A stretch of DNA of 64,000 bases from a virus. The position numbers were made by a program, and so were the translations under genes. Each line of letters begins with the position of its first letter. Within the stretch, counting starts at the first letter, position 1. This document shows positions 55,758-63,981 of the stretch, in pieces. Under the pieces are notes generated by a model. It searched no databases, was not told the origin of the DNA, and saw only the letters and a list, made by a program, of their open reading frames with translations. Location of the stretch: the IMG/VR virus record IMGVR_UViG_3300043418_000114, positions 124,001-188,000 of that record; one strand, 5' to 3'.

Positions 55758-56492
55758 TATTAGGCGGGCTTCTGGAATACGAGTATGAGTATTCTTGCTA
55801 CCTAATAGAACGACTGTTCTAATTCCATTCTTGGTTGGTAACATCATCACGATGCATCCACCACTGCGATTAATAAATCCTGTCTTACTTACAACGAATG
55901 ATTGTAATCCAACGATGGGATTTGTGTTGTGAAATACTAGTTTAGATTTCTTAACAGGAACAACAATCAACGACTTGTTACTAGCTTGTACGATTGTTGA
56001 ATAAGAGCTTGCCGCTTGTACCATTTTAATCAAATCTTCTGCCGTACTGACATTCATCACAGATAATCCAGTTGGCTCGGCAAATTTCGTGTTAGGCATC
56101 TCTAGTGCGTATGCTTTTGAATTCATAGCATGTATACATGCAGAGAACCCGCCAGGATAATACTCACAGAGCAACCTAGCCGCTTTGTTGTCAGACTTAA
56201 CTATCGCCAAATCAATCAACGTTTGTCGTGTTTGTTCTTGGTTGTAGAGCTTTGTAGGAATAGTCTCGTCAAGCGGCTGGTTTGCATCCATGACAATCAT
56301 TACCGTCATTAATTTAGTGATGCTGGCGATAGAACGGACGGCTGTAGTATTGATGCCGTCTATTATTTTTCCTGATTCGTCAGCCACCAACCATGACTTA
56401 GCGGTAATCACTGGTTCATGTTGAACTTTGGCATTGCCCACCAGCGAAGTGAACAAAGCCGTGATCAACACGGTCTTTTTCAAAAAGTTCAT
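55743..56492 (-). CDS. exported D-Ala-D-Ala carboxypeptidase/endopeptidase (PBP7-like)
   Basis: The 249-residue protein has a signal peptide (MNFLKKTVLITALFTSLVGNA) and the three motifs of penicillin-binding serine enzymes: SITK, SDN (VKSDNKAARLL) and KTG (SKTGFINRSGG). The order and ASITKLMTVMIVMD context match the S11 family (PbpG/DacA). It would trim or cut cross-bridges in the periplasm. It lacks the C-terminal beta domain and membrane helix of DacA. It could act at lysis, in superinfection, or in wall remodelling. It has its own minus-strand promoter. Confidence 0.88.
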   Translation of the reverse strand: MNFLKKTVLITALFTSLVGNAKVQHEPVITAKSWLVADESGKIIDGINTTAVRSIASITKLMTVMIVMDANQPLDETIPTKLYNQEQTRQTLIDLAIVKSDNKAARLLCEYYPGGFSACIHAMNSKAYALEMPNTKFAEPTGLSVMNVSTAEDLIKMVQAASSYSTIVQASNKSLIVVPVKKSKLVFHNTNPIVGLQSFVVSKTGFINRSGGCIVMMLPTKNGIRTVVLLGSKNTHTRIPEARLISLRY

Positions 56493-56498
56493 TTGATT

Positions 56499-56527
56499 AT
56501 TGTATCATAGATATGCATTAGATTCAA
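56499..56527 (-). promoter_or_regulatory. sigma-70 promoter for the D,D-peptidase
   Basis: On the minus strand TTGAAT (56527-56522), 17 bases, TACAAT (56504-56499), close upstream of the ATG at 56492. The start point would be only a few bases from the start codon, so the leader is nearly absent. Confidence 0.5.
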
Positions 56528-56538
56528 TGCATACGGTG

Positions 56539-56560
56539 AAAAGCCCCCGAAGGGGCTTTT
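56539..56560 (-). terminator. bidirectional intrinsic terminator
   Basis: AAAAGCCCC and GGGGCTTTT form a perfect 9-bp stem with a CGAA/TTCG loop and T runs on both strands. It follows the DUF4337-like gene by one base on the minus strand, and separates it from the D,D-peptidase unit. Confidence 0.88.
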
Positions 56561-56561
56561 A

Positions 56562-57107
56562 TTAGAACCAGAGCCAGATGCCCTGACTTAACAGTAATAC
56601 ACCTATAACAGCAACCACTTCGCTGATTTTGTACATTTTGTTGTTGACTGCTAGAATAGAAGCTGATAACAACACAATAGCTAATTGGAATGCCATGCTT
56701 GCGAACGTTAGCCATGGAGAGTGCTTTGCCGCATCGTCACGTGCCTTTTCAAATGCCTGTGCTTTTGCCAACAACTCTTTCTTGCCTTCGCCTTTTTCTG
56801 GATCACTTTCGTAACGAGCAATCTTAGCATCTAACTTTTCAGCCTTTGCTTTGTCACCACGGGCAACATAGTCGTCACGCTGACCTTCTGCAATAGCTTG
56901 CTTGATAGATTTAGACTGAAAGAAAGCGTATGTATCAGTTGCTTTCAGGGTATTCTTCAATATTGCACCACTATAAGTGTTTGCAAAGTATGTAGTGATT
57001 GCCATGAACAATGCCATGATAACGATTACTAAGCCCGCTTTGTCTTTGATTTGTGCTTCACGCTCGGAACGTGATAATGGTTTGGTTTCTTGTTTTAGTT
57101 CTGCCAT
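56562..57107 (-). CDS. DUF4337-like membrane protein
   Basis: The 181-residue protein has a first membrane helix (AGLVIVIMALFMAITTYFA), a coiled segment with TDTYAFFQSKSIKQAIAEGQ, and two membrane helices at the C-terminal end (FASMAFQLAIVLLSASILAV, VIGVLLLSQGIWLWF). This is the DUF4337 layout, of unknown role. GGAG lies before the start. First of three minus-strand genes ends here. Confidence 0.7.
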   Translation of the reverse strand: MAELKQETKPLSRSEREAQIKDKAGLVIVIMALFMAITTYFANTYSGAILKNTLKATDTYAFFQSKSIKQAIAEGQRDDYVARGDKAKAEKLDAKIARYESDPEKGEGKKELLAKAQAFEKARDDAAKHSPWLTFASMAFQLAIVLLSASILAVNNKMYKISEVVAVIGVLLLSQGIWLWF

Positions 57108-57126
57108 TTTTTTCTCCTATATTTAT

Positions 57127-57300
57127 TTAGTGTAAGTGCTTTGCGTACCACTTGAGGAAAACATATAATATTCCTAAAGATACTGCAAATAACATGAAAA
57201 AGAACGAATTGACTATGAGCATGGATACTAGAGTTCCCTGTTCAAGTAGCCACCACCATAGATAATCGTATTGTTCTTTGATTTCTTTAAATATTTTCAT
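57127..57300 (-). CDS. 57-residue membrane protein
   Basis: The protein has one long hydrophobic helix (TLVSMLIVNSFFFMLFAVSL) and a basic end. The ATG at 57300 follows GGAAGATAAG on the minus strand; a longer frame overlaps the next gene. Confidence 0.55.
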   Translation of the reverse strand: MKIFKEIKEQYDYLWWWLLEQGTLVSMLIVNSFFFMLFAVSLGILYVFLKWYAKHLH

Positions 57301-57301
57301 C

Positions 57302-58084
57302 TTATCTTCCAACGTACTTTTTAGGTAGTGCTTCAAGTTTGCGTTGTTCTTCTGTTTTTGGTATCCAATCGTCTCCATACTGTGGATACTTTCGAATTCT
57401 GTCTTCTACTACCATTGCCAATGCAAGTCCTATACCTGCGGCTAACATTACTGCACCTATTCCCCAGGCTGCCTCTACCCAGATCGTTTCAATGCGTTTC
57501 TTTCGCTTCATGGATCTGATATGCTGATTCTTCATTTGTTGTTGAATCAACACACGCTGGGTAGCACCCATCTTCTGCATCATTGCCTCAACCTCAGTGT
57601 AGAGCGCACCCAACTCAGGAGGACTTTGATATACCATTAACTCTCTCAAGTCAACACTCATTTGTTCTAGTTGCTTACGCATTAAAACACGCTGGAGGGC
57701 ACGTTTGCCCAGGGATGCATCACCCGTATAAACTTCTGTTTCCGCTCGGCGCTCCTCTTCCTCGAAGACGGCCATGCACTTATAGAAGTTATCGTAGTAT
57801 GTGCCTAAGTGATCACCGATTTCTTGGTAGATGCCTTGATGTGCGCCTTCATTGGCTTTCTTGTTGAGTTCTCTGACACGTTCCTTTTCTTCTAAGAACT
57901 GTCGCTTTTGCTCATTGGTTGCTGGTTTCTCAGGTGGATGTAGCTTATGAAACTGGTCGTCTAAATCTTTAAGAACTTCCTTGACTTCGCCAGCCGCACC
58001 TTTAATGTCCTTGTATAGTTTGCACCCAGCTTTGACTGCCGAAACAGCCCCATTGGCTAGAGCAAAGAGCGTTAGCGGATCCAT
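57302..58084 (-). CDS. unrecognised helical membrane-linked protein
   Basis: The 260-residue protein starts MDPLTLFALANGAVSAVKAG, has long charged helices (about 60-190) and one membrane segment near 205-225 (WGIGAVMLAAGIGLALAMVV). I associate the N-terminal pattern with conserved unknown proteins of T4-like aquatic phages. It leads the minus-strand unit with the two small membrane genes. Confidence 0.6.
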   Translation of the reverse strand: MDPLTLFALANGAVSAVKAGCKLYKDIKGAAGEVKEVLKDLDDQFHKLHPPEKPATNEQKRQFLEEKERVRELNKKANEGAHQGIYQEIGDHLGTYYDNFYKCMAVFEEEERRAETEVYTGDASLGKRALQRVLMRKQLEQMSVDLRELMVYQSPPELGALYTEVEAMMQKMGATQRVLIQQQMKNQHIRSMKRKKRIETIWVEAAWGIGAVMLAAGIGLALAMVVEDRIRKYPQYGDDWIPKTEEQRKLEALPKKYVGR

Positions 58085-58211
58085 CCCAACAAAATCCTTT
58101 ATTTATTATAGTTATCATCTATTTATAAAAAAGTTAGACTTTTTTGATTGGATTATTTGATAAATATCAATGTCAACATCTTAGACAATAACAATAATAA
58201 TAAAGGAATAG
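58085..58211 (+). promoter_or_regulatory. divergent AT-rich control region
   Basis: The gap contains a hairpin AAAAAAGT-TAG-ACTTTTTT and a perfect palindrome TTGATAAATATCAA (58157-58170), which includes the late-type ATAAATA. It separates the minus-strand unit from the large exported protein at 58212; AAGGA lies just before that start. Confidence 0.45.
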
Positions 58212-59246
58212 ATGATGAAGAAGACAATTTTGGCGCTGGCCATGATGGCTGGCCTCGGCGCGTATGCCCAAACCTCTCCTACCCTAATCAATCAGGGAAC
58301 CTACGATAGCAAGACTTTGGTAGATACTAATAGCACTTCCAATAGTGCTAGTTCAGTTACTACCAACAACACAAGTGTGAGTACCAGTACAAACACAAGT
58401 GCTAGTACGGTAAATAGCACTAGTGTAAACACGAACAACAACGTGAACAGTGGTACAATTACGTATAACAACAATAACGTATCCAGTGGCTCATTGACTA
58501 ACATAAATCAGAATACCAATAACGGTACGATGACTTATAACAACAATAATGCCATGAGTGGTTCAGTGACGTATAACAATAACAACGTGCAGTCTGGCAC
58601 ATTGACGAATAACAACAATAACGTCAATACCACTACAGCAACCACGGTTAATACAAACAACAACATTAACTCAGGAACACAAACGTTCAACAATAACAAC
58701 GTCAGTACCGCAGTTAATACCAATAACAACGTCAACACTGGCACCATGACGTACAACAATAACAATGCTAGTACCAGTTCTAACACCAACGTGAATCAGA
58801 ACAATAATAATAGTACTAGCACTGCTACAAACGTCAATCAGAATATTCAAAGCGGTTCGTTAACTAACAACAATAACAACGTTAGTAAGATTGACCAGAC
58901 ACTACATCAGCCACCTCCAACAGCTATCGCTCCAGCGATGATGAGCATGGGCACTGATTTGTGCGTTACCGGTGTTAGTGGCGCAACACAAACTCAAATC
59001 TTTGGCTTGAGCTTTGGCTCTACCATGCGTGATGCGAACTGTGAACGACTAAAGCTATCAAAGACTTTATTCGACATGGGCATGAAGGTGGCGGCAGTTG
59101 CCACAATGTGTCAAGATCGCCGTATCTGGGATGCTATGATGCAAGCTGGCACACCTTGCCCATATGAAGGCAAGATTGGTGAGCAAGCACGTGAAGCATG
59201 GGAAGCAAACCCTAAAAAGATTCCTACTATCGGCTTGAAAGAGTAA
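58212..59246 (+). CDS. exported Asn-rich repeat protein with conserved C-terminal domain
   Basis: The 344-residue protein has a signal peptide (MMKKTILALAMMAGLGAYA), a low-complexity region at 40-228 of Asn/Thr/Ser repeats of the NNNNVxSGTxT type, reminiscent of curlin or other beta-solenoids, and a C-terminal 110 residues with TDLCVTGVSGATQTQIFGLS and MKVAAVATMCQDRRIWDAM that look like a true globular domain found in other phages. Four Cys are all in the C-terminal part. It could form a surface or tail-linked fibre, or an envelope protein. Confidence 0.65.
   Translation: MMKKTILALAMMAGLGAYAQTSPTLINQGTYDSKTLVDTNSTSNSASSVTTNNTSVSTSTNTSASTVNSTSVNTNNNVNSGTITYNNNNVSSGSLTNINQNTNNGTMTYNNNNAMSGSVTYNNNNVQSGTLTNNNNNVNTTTATTVNTNNNINSGTQTFNNNNVSTAVNTNNNVNTGTMTYNNNNASTSSNTNVNQNNNNSTSTATNVNQNIQSGSLTNNNNNVSKIDQTLHQPPPTAIAPAMMSMGTDLCVTGVSGATQTQIFGLSFGSTMRDANCERLKLSKTLFDMGMKVAAVATMCQDRRIWDAMMQAGTPCPYEGKIGEQAREAWEANPKKIPTIGLKE
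58430..58890 (+). repeat. imperfect tandem coding repeats
   Basis: AACAATAACAACGT-like units recur about every 40-75 bases and encode NNNNV, followed by a variable SGTxT. The repeats are degenerate and vary in spacing, as expected for repeat expansion and loss within the coding frame. Confidence 0.7.
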
Positions 59247-59247
59247 G

Positions 59248-61134
59248 ATGAAGGGACTAGTACTCGGCTTGATGTTATTGAGCAATTCAGTTTTTGCTCA
59301 ATACATACAAAACGTGGGTATGATTGATGGTGCTACTGGTAACTTAGTATACACCTCTGTCAATCCACCACCTCCTGGCGCCGATCCAGTTACTTGGTCT
59401 GGCTTTACGGGCACAACTTCAACTGGTGGCGGATACAGCGGCGGCTATATGCCAGGATACAATTCAACCACTGGCACCTTCATGTTTGGTTATAGTAGAG
59501 GAACTATAGCGTATTCGACTCCAGTTAACTATGCATTAGCAATGGCCGGTACAAATATTCAGGTGAATGGGTTTAAGTATTCTTGGGAGTATATTAACCA
59601 AGACTACAGCAGAGGAACACTTAGTGGTAATATTAACTTGACTAGCAACACTGGTCAAGTATTGCAGAACTACAACTATAATATGCCACAGACAACTGCT
59701 GGCTGGACAACAATGAGTGGCATAGAAAACTTCAACACTCAGTATGCCGCATCATCATTGGGCCGTCTAAATGTCAGTTTCACTGGCAAAGATGATAGAT
59801 TCTGGGCTGGTTACTATGGTCCACAAATTAGAGATATCGATGTGAAGTTGTTATATAGCGTTGCACCTCCTCCTGTGCCAACGGACTTTCTAAAGTGGGT
59901 TCCTCTTACAAATGAAAACGGAGAGTTCACACTTACTAAGCCAGGTGTGGTTCGCTACGGTGCTAATGATGTGTATGTTTATCATGAATTTCAAGCTGGC
60001 ACGTATAGCTGTACTAACAGTGCTTGGGGCATTGATCCACTTAGTGGTGTTGGCAAATCTTGTTCACTAGGCACAAACACATCCACAACAACTACTCCCA
60101 CAGTTACTAAGACTACCACAACTGATACTTACACTAGTGGTGTGACATTGTTGGAACCAGTAACAACTGCATCGACACCTACTACCACAACGGTAGCAAC
60201 ACCGACAGTAGATTCTACATCCTTGCCAACTAGTTCCGCACCACAAACAAGTGTGATTAGTGCGGTTGTTTCTGCACCAGCACCGACTACTTCAACGAGT
60301 ACAACGACTGCAAGTACCTCAACCATATCGAGTACACAGAGTTCAAAAGAATCAAGTGGGTCAAGTGGTTCAACTAGTTTGGCACTAAGCATTATCAGTA
60401 AGAACAATGAACGTGATGCCGCTGGATCAGCAGTTGCACAATCAGCAATGGCACAAGCACAACAGGCGGCAACTCAAGCACAACAGGATGCCGCTAATGT
60501 AGCATCAAACGCAGTGTCAAACAGCGTGAGTGCTAACGCAGTGTCAATTGGTGGTCAGCAATCAACTGGTAATGGAATCAGAGCTACATCAAGTGGTAGT
60601 TCATCTGTATTGGCGTCGAACGCTTCCTTGTCTATTGGCACAACAGGAACTGCACAGCAACTAGTAATATCACAACAGCCTGGCACTACTTCTGTTATTA
60701 ACACAACAACACAAAGCGCAACTGCACAGACAGCATCCGCATATACACAGCAGAACGTTAGCACGACAATGCAAACGCAAGAGACTTACGTGTTGGTTCA
60801 ACCTAATACACTAACTGACAGAACAAACCCACTGACCGATATCGTTGAGGGTAAACAATCCGTTCCTCAAAGTAATTCAGTGGGAATGACAGGCCCTGCA
60901 GTGAATAAAAATGCACAGGACAATGACATTGCAGGTGGCGTATCTATCAACAAAATGGCTACTGCGCCTAATGGATACGGAGACTACTTAAACTTTACTA
61001 TGCGTGATGTTGCATTCTACGCACCAAAGGAAGTTTACAAGAATCAACGTAACGTTGATAACCAACGTGCATTGCGTACACTAACCAGTGACAGCAAGCA
61101 CAGAGAAATGGTGGAGATGCAATATGCTAAATGA
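59248..61134 (+). CDS. large exported Thr/Ser/Ala-rich protein
   Basis: The 628-residue protein has a signal peptide (MKGLVLGLMLLSNSVFA), a beta-rich N-terminal domain (30-245, with FMFGYSRGTIAY and RDIDVKLLYSV), a low-complexity Thr/Ser stretch (285-380), an Ala/Gln helical part (400-450) and a C-terminal conserved-looking segment (DYLNFTMRDVAFYAPKEVYK). I associate the layout with large unknown proteins of T4-like aquatic phages. It is one base downstream of the Asn-rich gene, so the two are probably used together. Confidence 0.65.
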   Translation: MKGLVLGLMLLSNSVFAQYIQNVGMIDGATGNLVYTSVNPPPPGADPVTWSGFTGTTSTGGGYSGGYMPGYNSTTGTFMFGYSRGTIAYSTPVNYALAMAGTNIQVNGFKYSWEYINQDYSRGTLSGNINLTSNTGQVLQNYNYNMPQTTAGWTTMSGIENFNTQYAASSLGRLNVSFTGKDDRFWAGYYGPQIRDIDVKLLYSVAPPPVPTDFLKWVPLTNENGEFTLTKPGVVRYGANDVYVYHEFQAGTYSCTNSAWGIDPLSGVGKSCSLGTNTSTTTTPTVTKTTTTDTYTSGVTLLEPVTTASTPTTTTVATPTVDSTSLPTSSAPQTSVISAVVSAPAPTTSTSTTTASTSTISSTQSSKESSGSSGSTSLALSIISKNNERDAAGSAVAQSAMAQAQQAATQAQQDAANVASNAVSNSVSANAVSIGGQQSTGNGIRATSSGSSSVLASNASLSIGTTGTAQQLVISQQPGTTSVINTTTQSATAQTASAYTQQNVSTTMQTQETYVLVQPNTLTDRTNPLTDIVEGKQSVPQSNSVGMTGPAVNKNAQDNDIAGGVSINKMATAPNGYGDYLNFTMRDVAFYAPKEVYKNQRNVDNQRALRTLTSDSKHREMVEMQYAK

Positions 61135-61255
61135 GATTATTAATTGGAATACAACTGCAATGATTATCGTCGCAGTGTTGAGTATACATGCCGGAATCAA
61201 ACTAATAAACCGAATGTTTGAAAACCTAGGCAAGAAAAAGAATTCATTATTTTAA
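61124..61255 (+). CDS. 43-residue membrane protein
   Basis: The frame encodes MLNEIINWNTTAMIIVAVLS and ends in a Lys-rich tail. It overlaps the previous gene by 11 bases. One membrane segment; function unknown. Confidence 0.5.
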   Translation: MLNEIINWNTTAMIIVAVLSIHAGIKLINRMFENLGKKKNSLF

Positions 61256-61266
61256 AGGAAGTGAAT

Positions 61267-61833
61267 ATGTCAGAAGAAATTAAAGACTTAAACAGTCAAG
61301 TCGATAAACTAGAGGAAGCCGCTAAGAAGTATGCGAGTAAAGATACAGTCATTAGCATTGGTGGTTATGAGTTTACGCCAGCAAAGTTAATGGTTGCATT
61401 CACAATTGTGTCTTCAACTCTCGGCGGGCTTTATGGATGTTTTGAGGTCTACAAAGACTACACAAGCATGAAAAAACACATCGCGGAATACGTTGCACCT
61501 GATCTATCTGTATTTGATAAACGTTTAGCCGTTATCGAAGAAAATAGCCAGAAGTCAACTGACTACACCCGTGATATCAAAAACGATTTAAAGAACGATA
61601 TCCGTCGTTTGGAAGGAGTAGTTGAGAATGTAGAACGTAGTCAAAAACAAACTGCTAGAGAAACGGATGTTGCAGTGCGTGAAGTTCAAACCGAAGTGCG
61701 TAATACAACTCGCAGTGTCGAACAGGAACTACGTAAGAACACCCGTGAGATGGAACAGTCAGTAAAGAACATACAAAGAGAAGTTGACCAAAAAATCAAA
61801 CAGGCTATTGACAATCCACTAGCAAACAAGTAA
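61267..61833 (+). CDS. membrane protein with long coiled coil
   Basis: The 188-residue protein has a short N-terminal helix, a membrane segment (AKLMVAFTIVSSTLGGLYG, about 40-60) and a coiled coil from about 85 to 180 (SVKNIQREVDQKIKQAI-type repeats). The ATG at 61267 follows AAAGGAA; a GTG two codons earlier is possible. It may link other exported proteins to the membrane. Confidence 0.6.
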   Translation: MSEEIKDLNSQVDKLEEAAKKYASKDTVISIGGYEFTPAKLMVAFTIVSSTLGGLYGCFEVYKDYTSMKKHIAEYVAPDLSVFDKRLAVIEENSQKSTDYTRDIKNDLKNDIRRLEGVVENVERSQKQTARETDVAVREVQTEVRNTTRSVEQELRKNTREMEQSVKNIQREVDQKIKQAIDNPLANK

Positions 61834-61842
61834 AATGATTGA

Positions 61843-62403
61843 ATGAAAATCACAGAACTTGAAAAGAAAATGCCCCATCTGTATCTTGATATGGATGGGG
61901 TTCAAGCTGACTTCTTTGGTGCATGGGCTGACAAGCATAACGTTAGTCACTGGAGAGCTATCCAGGACAAAGAAGGTGAAATCGAAGAACTGGCAAACAG
62001 TACACCAGAACAAGTCTACGATTTCTTCCGCAAGCTAAAACCACTACCAGGTGGACAACTAATTATCAATTGGTTGAAAGAAAACAAAATCCCCTTTACC
62101 GTACTGAGTGCTCCTCTACGGGGCCCATACGCCGATGTTAGTAAGCAAGCCAAACGTGATTGGTTAGATGAACATAATCCAGGTACTAGCGAAGATGCTA
62201 TCTTTACTAGCGGCAAGCAAAAGTACGCAGTGACAGATGGTGTTGCTAATGTACTAGTTGACGATTTTGGACCCTATATCCAAAAATGGACAGATGCTGG
62301 CGGCATACCCGTCAAGCATGAGGATGAATCAGAAGTTGCAAGTGCCGCTGAGGACACTATTGAGAAACTAGAAAAGATTTATTCTCCTTATCTAAAACGA
62401 TAA
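61843..62403 (+). CDS. HAD-family 5'(3')-deoxyribonucleotidase-like protein
   Basis: The 186-residue protein has LYLDMDGVQADFF, the nucleophile motif D-M-D of HAD phosphatases, PFTVLSAPLRG as motif II, a Lys (QAKRDWL) and VLVDDFG as motif IV. Relatives of this size dephosphorylate deoxynucleotides or act as phage 5'-nucleotidases. The first 10 residues (MKITELEKKM) form a short extra helix. The start at 61843 is the only good one. Confidence 0.78.
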   Translation: MKITELEKKMPHLYLDMDGVQADFFGAWADKHNVSHWRAIQDKEGEIEELANSTPEQVYDFFRKLKPLPGGQLIINWLKENKIPFTVLSAPLRGPYADVSKQAKRDWLDEHNPGTSEDAIFTSGKQKYAVTDGVANVLVDDFGPYIQKWTDAGGIPVKHEDESEVASAAEDTIEKLEKIYSPYLKR

Positions 62404-62410
62404 GTAGTAG

Positions 62411-62596
62411 ATGACTGCTCCAGGACAAAACCAAACACGTTACGAAGTTATAACACAAGAAGATCCAGAAACTGGTGATCTTCTTATGCCTATTCCACCT
62501 GAACTATTGAAAAGTCTGGGATGGAAAGAAGGCGACGAAATAGAATTCGGCATCGACGACTCTGGTAATTATATTCTAAAACGAGTTGATAAATGA
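62411..62596 (+). CDS. SpoVT/AbrB-type small DNA-binding protein
   Basis: The 61-residue protein has MPIPPELLKSLGWKEGDEIE followed by GNYILKRVD, the swapped-hairpin AbrB/MazE fold. In isolation such proteins are antitoxin or regulator domains, and no toxin gene is adjacent. It is coupled by ATGA to the next gene. Confidence 0.7.
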   Translation: MTAPGQNQTRYEVITQEDPETGDLLMPIPPELLKSLGWKEGDEIEFGIDDSGNYILKRVDK

Positions 62597-63000
62597 GCGA
62601 ATACGACATAGATTTATCGGACATGGCTTACACAACACTAACATCACCTAATTCAAGTTTAGTCCGGGGTGCAACTGGAACAACAGCAACAAACAACGTA
62701 TACACAGTAGCAGGATCAAACGGGTCAAGTGCCATGTGGTCTGATACTGTTACTATATCTGCGGCACCCCACCCATCACTTGCAGTAAAAGGTGATGCCA
62801 CGTTTGAAGGCGATGTTAAAATCAATGGCAAGTCAATCGGTGACTCACTTGAGCGTATTGAAGAACGACTAGCTATCTTACGTCCTAACGAAGAACTAGA
62901 AGAAAAGTGGGAAAACTTACGTGGCTTACGTAAGATGTATATGGACCTCGAAGCTGAGATTATTGAGAAAGAAAAGATGTGGGGTATACTCAAAAAGTGA
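62593..63000 (+). CDS. conserved phage protein with beta-prism and helical tail
   Basis: The 135-residue protein has LAVKGDATFEGDVKINGKSI followed by LERIEERLAILRPNEELEEK and EAEIIEKEKMWGILKK, a pattern very common in T4-like phages, probably a virion-associated protein. The first 50 residues are Thr/Ser-rich. Confidence 0.72.
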   Translation: MSEYDIDLSDMAYTTLTSPNSSLVRGATGTTATNNVYTVAGSNGSSAMWSDTVTISAAPHPSLAVKGDATFEGDVKINGKSIGDSLERIEERLAILRPNEELEEKWENLRGLRKMYMDLEAEIIEKEKMWGILKK

Positions 63001-63003
63001 TAC

Positions 63004-63031
63004 TTGACAATTAACTAAATTCCAATATAAT
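63004..63031 (+). promoter_or_regulatory. sigma-70 promoter
   Basis: TTGACA, 16 bases, TATAAT, followed by a leader of about 25 bases to the start at 63062. Confidence 0.7.
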
Positions 63032-63061
63032 AGCGCATATATCAACTATGTCCAAACAGCC

Positions 63062-63457
63062 ATGACAATGCATCTCGCACATCCCTCCCTTTCCATGGGT
63101 GGCAAGCGCAAAGGCAAAAAGAAATTTCGCAATGCAGACGAAGCACGTAAAGCACGTGAGCTTGATGCTGAGTGGGAACAAAAGCAAAAAGAGTGGGCTA
63201 AACTCAGTCCACTTGCTAACAAAAAAACAACATTCAAGCCTGCACCTTCCCTGAGTCCGCAGATTCCTGCAGGCCGTGATACAACTCGTCACATCAAGAG
63301 TCTAGACACTGGTCACACTGGTGCAATCGCTAGTAAACAAATCCCACAGTACACTGGCACTAAGATCATCGGCATTGGCACCCTGCACAAATCAAATGCT
63401 GTGCCTATTTTCAGTGATGAAGAAGCGGTTGAAATTTCAAGGATGCGCCGTGGCTAA
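63062..63457 (+). CDS. conserved-looking T4-like basic protein
   Basis: The 131-residue protein starts MTMHLAHPSLSMGGKRKGKK, then a helical region with DEARKARELDAEWEQKQKEW and a C-terminal segment with IGIGTLHKSNAVPIFS. I associate the pattern with T4-like phages; its role is unknown. Its end overlaps the next gene by eight bases. Confidence 0.68.
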   Translation: MTMHLAHPSLSMGGKRKGKKKFRNADEARKARELDAEWEQKQKEWAKLSPLANKKTTFKPAPSLSPQIPAGRDTTRHIKSLDTGHTGAIASKQIPQYTGTKIIGIGTLHKSNAVPIFSDEEAVEISRMRRG

Positions 63458-63701
63458 TTTCTATTTTGAGATTGCTGACTGCATGATAGACAAAGTTGGC
63501 GGCAAGTATTACATGACCAGTAAGTCAATCACTAGTAATCTTGCCGGAAAATCTCAACGACTATTAGAGTATAGCGATAGGGCTTGGTGCGAAAAAGAAG
63601 GCGCAGTCTGGTTTATTAAACACCGCATGGATCCAACTGCCGAAGTTGACTTGAAGGAATTCATGTGGATCAAACTTAGTGCGGAGGATGTACGTGGTTA
63701 A
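63450..63701 (+). CDS. small protein, first of a tandem pair (GTG start)
   Basis: The 83-residue protein starts at a GTG with AAGGA upstream (63441). It contains ANFYFEIADCMIDKVGGKYY and ends with LKEFMWIKLSAEDVRG. The segment LKEFMWIKL-x-A-x-D is shared with the next protein, so the two are paralogs. Confidence 0.62.
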   Translation: MANFYFEIADCMIDKVGGKYYMTSKSITSNLAGKSQRLLEYSDRAWCEKEGAVWFIKHRMDPTAEVDLKEFMWIKLSAEDVRG

Positions 63702-63981
63702 TCAAAAAACTCCAGCAATGGTCAATCAATACTATTGTGAGTTAGAGCATGGCTATCAGAGCATTGAAGCTGGCATCTATACTTTCAACAAAGGCCAAGG
63801 CACAAGACACCCTGCTAGTAAATTGCGATATATAGATATTGCTGATAGAGTTTGGAAAGAAAACGAAGTTGGCGTATTTGTAATAAAAAATACTCACAAG
63901 AGCGTAGGTATACCAAACAAACTCGCAGGTGACGAGTTGAAAGAGTTTATGTGGATTAAACTCAAAGCACAAGATATTTAA
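63694..63981 (+). CDS. small protein, second of a tandem pair (GTG start)
   Basis: The frame from GTG at 63694 has GGAGG six bases upstream and gives 95 residues with QYYCELEHGYQSIEAGIYTF and LKEFMWIKLKAQDI. Upstream GTG and ATG codons at 63679 and 63688 are less well spaced. The next gene would start after AAGGAGCG at 63981, beyond the window. Confidence 0.62.
   Translation: MVNQKTPAMVNQYYCELEHGYQSIEAGIYTFNKGQGTRHPASKLRYIDIADRVWKENEVGVFVIKNTHKSVGIPNKLAGDELKEFMWIKLKAQDI

Noticed and set aside
58430-58890. A CRISPR-like array
   Set aside because: The repeats are in frame, degenerate, of variable spacing and encode Asn/Thr/Ser; there are no spacers of constant length.
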